Shown here one piece after another: positions 52,687 to 57,606 of a DNA stretch of 57,606 nucleotides. A model generated the notes under the pieces. It saw nothing but the letters and a program-made list of their open reading frames with translations. It ran no database searches and was not told the DNA's origin. The position numbers and the translations under genes are program-made. The stretch lies in assembly GCA_944391815.1 (NCBI GenBank), contig CALXUV010000009.1, forward strand, positions 1 through 57,606, written 5' to 3'. Numbering within the stretch: position 1 is the first letter of the stretch; each line of letters begins with the position of its first letter. The stretch comes from an uncultured Clostridia bacterium. GTDB taxonomy: Bacteria; Bacillota; Clostridia; Oscillospirales; CAG-272.

Positions 52687-53142
52687 TTATGTGTTTGCAG
52701 AGCCCTGACCGGCGTCATACTGTTGCTGATCGGAAACGTTTTGATCGCACCCGCAACCGCTCATTTTTTCCGTTATCATTCCCAGCTTCTCAAAAAGTCC
52801 GTGCATTTCCGAGGCAAGGTCGGTGGACTTTGCCTGTTTTGCCGCCTCTCTTGCGGCAATCACCACAAGGTAACCCTTACGCAGGCAGTAACTTTTTTCC
52901 GTTTCATGCAGAGCCGCCCGTATTATCCTTTTTACCCGGTTGCGCTCAACCGCCGTTCCGATTTTTTTGGTGACCGTAAGCCCGATGCGGTTTATCGCTT
53001 TTTTCTGCGGGTGCGCCTTTTTCAGCCGGTTTGCTTTTCTGTCCTTCAGCACATACACTACCGTATATCTGCCTATCGCTTTTTCCCCGCCCTTGTACAC
53101 CTTACCGTAAAGATGATTTTCGCTTATGGCTGTATTCTTCAT
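52687..53142 (-). CDS. rnpA: Ribonuclease P protein component
   Basis: 151 aa. Protein subunit that helps RNase P RNA process tRNA 5' ends. The RNR motif RIGLTVTKKIGTAVERNRVKRIIRAALHE core (shown in part) is at residues 52-80 and identifies it. The C-terminal 30 residues, with CGCDQNVSDQQQYDAGQG, are longer than in most members (about 115-125 aa). The ribosome binding site is weak (GTGAG), and a GC-rich hairpin lies between rpmH and rnpA. The RNase P RNA gene itself is not in the window. Confidence 0.93.
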   Translation of the reverse strand: MKNTAISENHLYGKVYKGGEKAIGRYTVVYVLKDRKANRLKKAHPQKKAINRIGLTVTKKIGTAVERNRVKRIIRAALHETEKSYCLRKGYLVVIAAREAAKQAKSTDLASEMHGLFEKLGMITEKMSGCGCDQNVSDQQQYDAGQGSANT

Positions 53143-53161
53143 TTTTTCTCACTAAAAAAAA

Positions 53162-53255
53162 CAGATGTACACACCCTGCGTCCATCTGATGATATTGATT
53201 TTTTGCCCCGAAGATAACACGCAAGTGATAACACGCAGAATGTTTCACTTGCGTG
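53162..53255 (-). promoter_or_regulatory. Two hairpins in the rpmH-rnpA gap
   Basis: CAGATG/CATCTG near 53162-53187 and an 11-base perfect pair CACGCAAGTGA (53218-53228) with TCACTTGCGTG (53245-53255). They could set the rpmH to rnpA expression ratio by partial termination or processing; that is inference. Confidence 0.5.
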
Positions 53256-53274
53256 ACTTTATGGCATTGGAAAA

Positions 53275-53409
53275 TCAGTAGCTGAGTCTTTCTCTTCCTT
53301 TTGCGCGTCTTCTCTTCAGGACTTTTCTTCCGTTCGCCGTACTCATACGCTTACGAAAGCCGTGCTCTTTTTTTCTCTGGCGCTTTTTGGGCTGATATGT
53401 TCTGAGCAT
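53275..53409 (-). CDS. rpmH: 50S ribosomal protein L34
   Basis: 44 aa, complete. [19 protein letters not shown] and the [19 protein letters not shown] stretch are invariant L34 features. The ATG at 53409 is the family start; the frame continues 40 codons further up through the promoter and is not coding. First gene of the leftward operon, divergent from dnaA, the standard Gram-positive origin layout. Confidence 0.97.
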   Translation of the reverse strand: MLRTYQPKKRQRKKEHGFRKRMSTANGRKVLKRRRAKGRERLSY

Positions 53410-53499
53410 TTTACGCACCTCCGTTCCTTTTCTTGTCAATATTGCCGCAAGTCTGTTCTGTCCTCCGGCAAATCGCACTATATCTGCATTGTATCCAAT

Positions 53500-53529
53500 A
53501 TTATATACTACGCACAGGCGTTTTGTCAA
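53500..53529 (-). promoter_or_regulatory. Promoter of the rpmH operon
   Basis: TTGACA (53529-53524) and TATAAT (53505-53500) on the minus strand, spacer 18 bases, about 90 bases before rpmH. Confidence 0.82.
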
Positions 53530-53603
53530 GTATTTTTTTGTTTTTTTATTACTTTCCGACGCACGGAATTTGTAAAAATTGTGTTAATAAATTCCGTCCA
53601 TTA

Positions 53604-53632
53604 TTGTATTATATAATATATTATGTTATAAT
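53604..53632 (+). promoter_or_regulatory. Promoter of dnaA
   Basis: TTGTAT (53604-53609), 17-base spacer, TATAAT (53627-53632), 58 bases before the ATG, in a nearly pure A+T stretch. No TTATCCACA-type DnaA boxes were found around it. Confidence 0.7.
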
Positions 53633-53690
53633 CTTAACAATACTATATTAATGTTATTTCTTTTAGATTAACTTCGGAAAGGAAAATCAG

Positions 53691-55439
53691 ATGCAGGAAT
53701 TCGAAGAAATATGGGAGTACGTCCTATCGGAACTGAAAAACATATACTCCGAAACAGTTATAAAAGTGTGGCTGCGTGACTCGAAAATCGAAGATATCAC
53801 CGATTCGGCAGCGGTTATCTACATTCAGAGCGCATTCAAAAAGGAGATCGTCAGAAAAAATTACTCAAAATCGATAGCCGAAGCGCTGGAAAAAATTTTC
53901 GGTTACAAAATGGATGTGGTTTTCCGCTCCGAGGGTGAAATGCCATTCAGCGGAACTATGCAGAATAATACAGGCTCACAAGGGTATACAAACGGCGGAA
54001 ACGGCGTTCCGGCAGGCTCACAGGGGTACGCAAACGGCGGAAACGGTGCACCGACGGGTTCGCAAGGATACGCTAACGGCGCAAACGGTGCTCCGGCTGG
54101 ATCACAAGGATATGCAAACGGCGGAAACGGCGTTCCGGCAGGCTCACAGGGATACGCAAACGGCGGAAACGGTGTTCCGACAGGCTCACAGGGATACGCA
54201 AACGGCGGAAACGGTGCCCCGGCTGGATCACAGGGATACTCAAACATTTTTTCAAACACTGATGTAAATTCAGGTAATTTTGATTTCAGCAATTCTGATG
54301 TCACCAAAAGCACACCGGTAAACGTAACGGAAAATAATTCCGAAAGACTGTCTGCAATAGGTCTTGACGACGAAAGCGAACCGGACTTCTACTCTGTCGG
54401 AGAAAACCAGAGCAGTTCCCCGGTCATCGACTCAAATGAATATACCTTTGACAACTTCATTGTCGGTTCATCAAACAAATTTGCGCACGCGGCTTGCGTT
54501 TCGGTGGCGCAGAATCCTGCCCATTCGTATAACCCGCTGTTTATATACGGCCCGAGCGGTCTCGGAAAAACCCACCTTCTTTACGCAATAACTCACGAAA
54601 TACATAAAAATAACCCCGACTACAACATAATTTACGTCAAGGGCGAAGAATTCACAAACCAGATGATCGAAAGCATAAGCAAAAACTTAACGTCCGAATT
54701 CCGTGAAAGATACAGAAAAGCCGACGTACTGCTTATAGACGACATACATTTCATAGCCGGAAAGGATTCAACTCAGGAGGAATTTTTCCATACCTTCAAC
54801 GACCTTTACGAGCACAAAAAACAGATAATCCTTACATCCGACCGTCCGGCAAAGGATATACAGAAACTTGAAGAGCGTCTGCGTACACGTTTCGAATGGG
54901 GACTGAGCGCCGACATACAGCCGCCGGACTTTGAACTGCGTGTGGCGATAATGAGAAAGAAAGCGGAAGCACTCGGAAAGCCGTTTTCAAACGAGGTACT
55001 GAGTTTCCTTGCCGAAAAGCTGACAAACAACATAAGGCAGATGGAAGGTGCGATAAAGAAAATCATAGCGTACAGCTGTCTTAATTCCGAAGATGTGACA
55101 ATTTCTCTTGTGACATCCTGTATATCGGATCTGCTTACCGACAACGGAAACCTGAAAATAACTCCTCAGAAGATAATAACGACCGTTGCGGAAAAGTACA
55201 ACGTTTCGGAAAACGATATATACAGCAATAAAAGGACAAGCAATATTGCAAAAGCAAGGCATATATGTATTTACCTGATAAAAAAACTGCTTGATCTTTC
55301 CTATCCGGCTATCGGCAGGATTCTGAAGCGTGACCATACCACAATGCTCCACTCATACGAGACGATAGCAAACGAGATAAAAATAAATTCGGTTTTTGAA
55401 ATCGAGATAAACGAAATGATAAAGGAATTCAGAAGCTGA
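53691..55439 (+). CDS. dnaA: Chromosomal replication initiator DnaA with repetitive linker
   Basis: 582 aa, against about 440-460 in most Firmicutes. Domain I is residues 1-85. Domain II (about 86-250) contains six and a half copies of a 14-residue Gly/Asn-rich repeat, GSQGYANGGNGVPA, plus an acidic Ser-rich stretch. The AAA+ domain has Walker A GPSGLGKTHLL (near 286), Walker B LLIDDIHFI (near 348) and the arginine-finger region. Domain IV has the DNA-contact signature RDHTTMLHSYE near 545. All functional motifs are intact; only the linker is unusual. Ribosome binding site GGAAAGGA. Confidence 0.97.
   Translation: MQEFEEIWEYVLSELKNIYSETVIKVWLRDSKIEDITDSAAVIYIQSAFKKEIVRKNYSKSIAEALEKIFGYKMDVVFRSEGEMPFSGTMQNNTGSQGYTNGGNGVPAGSQGYANGGNGAPTGSQGYANGANGAPAGSQGYANGGNGVPAGSQGYANGGNGVPTGSQGYANGGNGAPAGSQGYSNIFSNTDVNSGNFDFSNSDVTKSTPVNVTENNSERLSAIGLDDESEPDFYSVGENQSSSPVIDSNEYTFDNFIVGSSNKFAHAACVSVAQNPAHSYNPLFIYGPSGLGKTHLLYAITHEIHKNNPDYNIIYVKGEEFTNQMIESISKNLTSEFRERYRKADVLLIDDIHFIAGKDSTQEEFFHTFNDLYEHKKQIILTSDRPAKDIQKLEERLRTRFEWGLSADIQPPDFELRVAIMRKKAEALGKPFSNEVLSFLAEKLTNNIRQMEGAIKKIIAYSCLNSEDVTISLVTSCISDLLTDNGNLKITPQKIITTVAEKYNVSENDIYSNKRTSNIAKARHICIYLIKKLLDLSYPAIGRILKRDHTTMLHSYETIANEIKINSVFEIEINEMIKEFRS
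53970..54244 (+). repeat. 42-base minisatellite in dnaA
   Basis: Six full copies and one partial copy of a 42-base unit, all in frame, encoding GSQGYANGGNG followed by Val/Ala-Pro-Ala/Thr. Copies differ mostly at third codon positions and at the V/A and A/T sites. Copy number could vary by slippage without breaking the frame. Confidence 0.95.
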
Positions 55440-56000
55440 ATTTTCCGGGGCGTGGAAAAGCACTTTTTTTCGGTGAAAATAAACATTTTGCGTTAAAGCA
55501 AGCCGTGCGGTAAAAAGTCGTGCGGTAAAAAAAGCCGTGTGTTAAAACAAGCCATACGTTAAAAAGTTTTGCAGTAAAAAAAGCCGTGTGTTAAAACAAG
55601 CCGTAGGTTAAAAAGCTCTGCAATAAAAAAGCTGCGGAAAACCGGGTTCCTTTAAAATAAAAAAAGAAAAACTGTTTTTCAGGCAGGTAAAAATCTGCAT
55701 TCGCTGAAAATATAACATTTTCATTCGCTAAAACATCTACCGTTGTCATTTGTCAAAACGGGTACCGGTTGCATTCGCTGAAGCACTACCGTTTTCATTT
55801 GTCAAAACGGGTACCGGTTGCATTCGCTGAAGCACTACCTTTTATATTCGCTGAAGCACTGCCTTTTACATTCGTCAGAAAGCGTAACTTTTACATTCGT
55901 TAAAAAAATACCGTTTAAATTTCAAAAAACACATATAATCTGAAATTCGGCTCTGACCGACAGTATTAAAGATAAAGGAGTCAAAGGAGAAAAACAAAGG
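55440..56000. other. oriC: Candidate replication origin with two iteron-like arrays
   Basis: The dnaA-dnaN gap. Array A (55489-55635): about eight copies of a GTTAAAA-AGCCGTG-like unit of 14-18 bases, with a higher-order 49-base duplication. Array B (55699-55911): nine copies of a 23-26-base unit with core CATTCGCTGAA or CATTTGTCAAA and a trailing ACTACCG, including an exact 49-base duplication. An A-rich stretch (55650-55672) between them could unwind easily. No perfect TTATCCACA box was found. Origin identity is inferred from position. Confidence 0.65.
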
Positions 56001-57146
56001 ATGATTATCAAAGTTAACAAGGAAACACTTTCAAACGCGGTTCAGCCTCTGCTCGGAGCCGTTTCAAACAAAAATACCCTCGCGGCAGTCGAAGGTATAC
56101 TCATCACTACAAACGGGGACGACGCCTGTACGCTGACTTCGTTTGACCTTGAAAAAGGTTACAGAATAAAAATTCCGGTAAAGGTTCTGGAAAGCGGAAG
56201 TTTCATAATAGGCGGCCAGCGTTTCAGTCAGATAATAAGAGCAATGCCTGAGGGTGAAATAACCGTCAGCGTCGATTCAAGACTGAGAGCCAAAATTGTC
56301 GGAGGAAGATCCGAGTTTGAACTTTCCGCAATGGACGGAGCCGACTTCCCGACTCTTCCCGAATTCAGAAGCGAAACGGTATTTTCGGTAAATCAGGGAG
56401 TTCTTCGTTCCATGATAATCAGAACGTCTTTTGCCGTTGCCCAGAACGAAAGCCGTGCCGCTCTTAACGGTGCTTTCTTCTCTTTCCGCTCCGATGAAGT
56501 AAGCATTGTCGGATGCGACGGAAACAGACTCGCTGTAAGAACACAGAAATGCAAGGTAAGCAAACAGGGCGAAAAAGAACCGGACATCTCTCTTATACTT
56601 CCGGGCAAAACACTCGGGGAACTGCTGAAAATGCTGAAAAACGAAGACGAAGATATCAGGATAACCGTAACAAGACGTAACGCGGTATTTGAATCGGACG
56701 GACTGCTTTTCTTCTCAAGACTTATCGACGGAGATTATCTCGATTACGGAAAATTCATACCGTCAAGCTCGAAAATAAGCTGCGTTATAGAAACCGAAAC
56801 ATTTATCGAAAGCCTTGAAAGAGCGTTTCTTGTTTCGGAAGACAAGACTGTCGGACAGACAAAGAGCTACGTCAGATGCAAATTCTGTGAGGACAGCCTG
56901 AAACTTTCCTCAGTTTCGGCAAACGGAAGGGTAAGCGACGAAATATACATCGAAAACAAGTCGGGACAGACGCTTGAAATAGGTTTCAACTGCCGTTTTC
57001 TGCTCGAAGCTCTGAAAGCCTGCGGAAGCGAAAAGGTCAGATGCGAAATGAATACCCCACTTTCCTGCATGGTAATCAAACCTGCAAGCGACAGTGAAAG
57101 CGAAGATTTTCTCTACCTTGTTCTCCCGATAAGGATGAAAGACTGA
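56001..57146 (+). CDS. dnaN: DNA polymerase III beta subunit (sliding clamp)
   Basis: 381 aa ring-forming processivity clamp. Opens with MIIKVNKETLSNAVQPLLGAV; three clamp domains of about 125 residues each follow, with the FDLEKGYRIK and GRVSDEIYIE family blocks and the C-terminal MVIKPA...YLVLPIRM end that contributes to the client-binding pocket. Length and ends are normal. AAAGGAG/GGAGAAA sequences precede the ATG. It follows dnaA across the iteron arrays. Confidence 0.97.
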   Translation: MIIKVNKETLSNAVQPLLGAVSNKNTLAAVEGILITTNGDDACTLTSFDLEKGYRIKIPVKVLESGSFIIGGQRFSQIIRAMPEGEITVSVDSRLRAKIVGGRSEFELSAMDGADFPTLPEFRSETVFSVNQGVLRSMIIRTSFAVAQNESRAALNGAFFSFRSDEVSIVGCDGNRLAVRTQKCKVSKQGEKEPDISLILPGKTLGELLKMLKNEDEDIRITVTRRNAVFESDGLLFFSRLIDGDYLDYGKFIPSSSKISCVIETETFIESLERAFLVSEDKTVGQTKSYVRCKFCEDSLKLSSVSANGRVSDEIYIENKSGQTLEIGFNCRFLLEALKACGSEKVRCEMNTPLSCMVIKPASDSESEDFLYLVLPIRMKD

Positions 57147-57280
57147 AATATTCACCTGCTTGAATTTCTTGACAGTCTGTAAAAAACAGTCCGGTGAAAA
57201 CGTCCCGGTTTCCGTAAACCTGAGTTGCATATAAACATGCCGGTTTAGTTTTTACTGTGTACCGTAATTTGCCGAAAAGA

Positions 57281-57343
57281 GTCACATATCCTTTTTTACG
57301 GTTATTAAAATTTGACGTAAATGTCACCCAACCTTTTTACGGT
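57281..57343. repeat. Direct repeat in the dnaN-recF gap
   Basis: GTCACATATCCTTTTTTACGG at 57281-57301 recurs as GTCACCCAACCTTTTTACGG at 57323-57342, 42 bases apart (four turns of the helix). Function unknown. Confidence 0.6.
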
Positions 57344-57432
57344 GCACTCTGAGCTGATGAGAAACGCCACTTGTCTGTTTTTATCTGTTCTGATTTGAAG
57401 AAAAACGGCTCAGACGTCAAAAAAATCGGATG

Positions 57433-57506
57433 AATTAAAACAATAAAGATCAATTAAAGCGATAAAAGTGGATTAAAGAAATTAAAGCGGATTAAAGCAA
57501 TTAAAA
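57433..57506. repeat. ATTAAAGCG tandem array before recF
   Basis: Eight or nine head-to-tail copies of a 9-10-base ATTAAAGCG-like unit ending at the recF ribosome binding site. A third A+T-rich array in the origin region. The yaaA gene often found between dnaN and recF is absent. Confidence 0.75.
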
Positions 57507-57522
57507 TGAAAGGTTTTTTCAC

Positions 57523-57606
57523 ATGGTTTGCCGCGAAATAACTTTAAAAAATTTCAGAAACATCGAAGACGAAAAAATTTCTCTCGGTGAAAATGTAAAC
57601 GTTCTT
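57523..57606 (+). CDS. recF: DNA replication and repair protein RecF (5' part)
   Basis: First 28 residues, cut by the window edge. ITLKNFRNIEDEKISL is the characteristic RecF N-terminus preceding the Walker A loop. The ATG at 57523 has GAAAGG nine bases upstream; an ATG at 57506 is out of frame. Position after dnaN supports the call. Confidence 0.9.
   Translation, partial: MVCREITLKNFRNIEDEKISLGENVNVL

Noticed and set aside
53241-53256. Fourth parS (TGTTTCACTTGCGTGA) in the rpmH-rnpA gap
   Set aside because: Only the left half matches; the right half is part of another hairpin.
53903-54313. 136-codon antisense frame within dnaA
   Set aside because: Mirror of the 42-base repeat, which is open in more than one frame; the sense frame encodes DnaA.

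Overview
The window is a Gram-positive, Clostridia-type chromosome segment (most like Oscillospiraceae/Ruminococcaceae; inferred from gene order, RBS style and protein families, not from any marker search). Its right end is the replication-origin region: rpmH, rnpA, yidD, yidC, jag and mnmE run leftwards, and dnaA, dnaN and the start of recF run rightwards. Chromosome-segregation genes noc, parA and parB are present with three perfect 16-bp parS sites (38609, 39877, 42566).

Layout. 1-9.1 kb: minus-strand housekeeping genes (5' tip of an unknown gene, nagA, argF, an RluA-type pseudouridine synthase, proA, an AI-2E-type permease, a U32 peptidase-family protein, mltG). 10.1-18.7 kb: 5-formyl-THF cyclo-ligase, a DJ-1/PfpI protein, a large FtsK/SpoIIIE translocase, a small Asn/Lys-rich protein, a PAP2-like membrane protein, a DegV protein and a membrane-anchored XRE regulator. 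19.3-23.2 kb: rpsO and pnp, followed by a cassette with inverted-repeat ends carrying one unknown gene. 24.3-29.4 kb: a heparinase II/III-type lyase, a degenerate chorismate mutase/prephenate dehydratase-like protein and htpG. 30-43.3 kb: galK, walJ, rlmH, mnmG, rsmG, noc, parA, parB, serS and a membrane protein, all on the plus strand. 43.7-48 kb: pduL, a ClpP/TepA-like protease with a long AT-hook-rich N-terminus, an RNHCP zinc-ribbon protein and a small membrane protein. 48.1-57.6 kb: mnmE to recF.

Three things stand out. (1) About 4.7 kb of the window is a family of roughly 140-150-bp interspersed repeats (about 31 units in six intergenic clusters). Each unit has inverted ends and is linked to the next by short hairpins with interchangeable head sequences. 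I do not recognise the family. Its units supply the 3' ends of at least two genes. (2) The mnmG-rsmG-noc-parA-parB block is inverted relative to the usual Firmicutes order, so it points toward dnaA, and repeat clusters lie near its edges. (3) The origin is unusual: DnaA carries a 42-bp minisatellite in its linker domain, the dnaA-dnaN gap has two iteron-like arrays and no canonical TTATCCACA boxes that I could find, and a third A+T-rich array precedes recF.

No rRNA, tRNA, CRISPR array, transposase or prophage gene was recognised. All coordinates and repeat counts are by eye.
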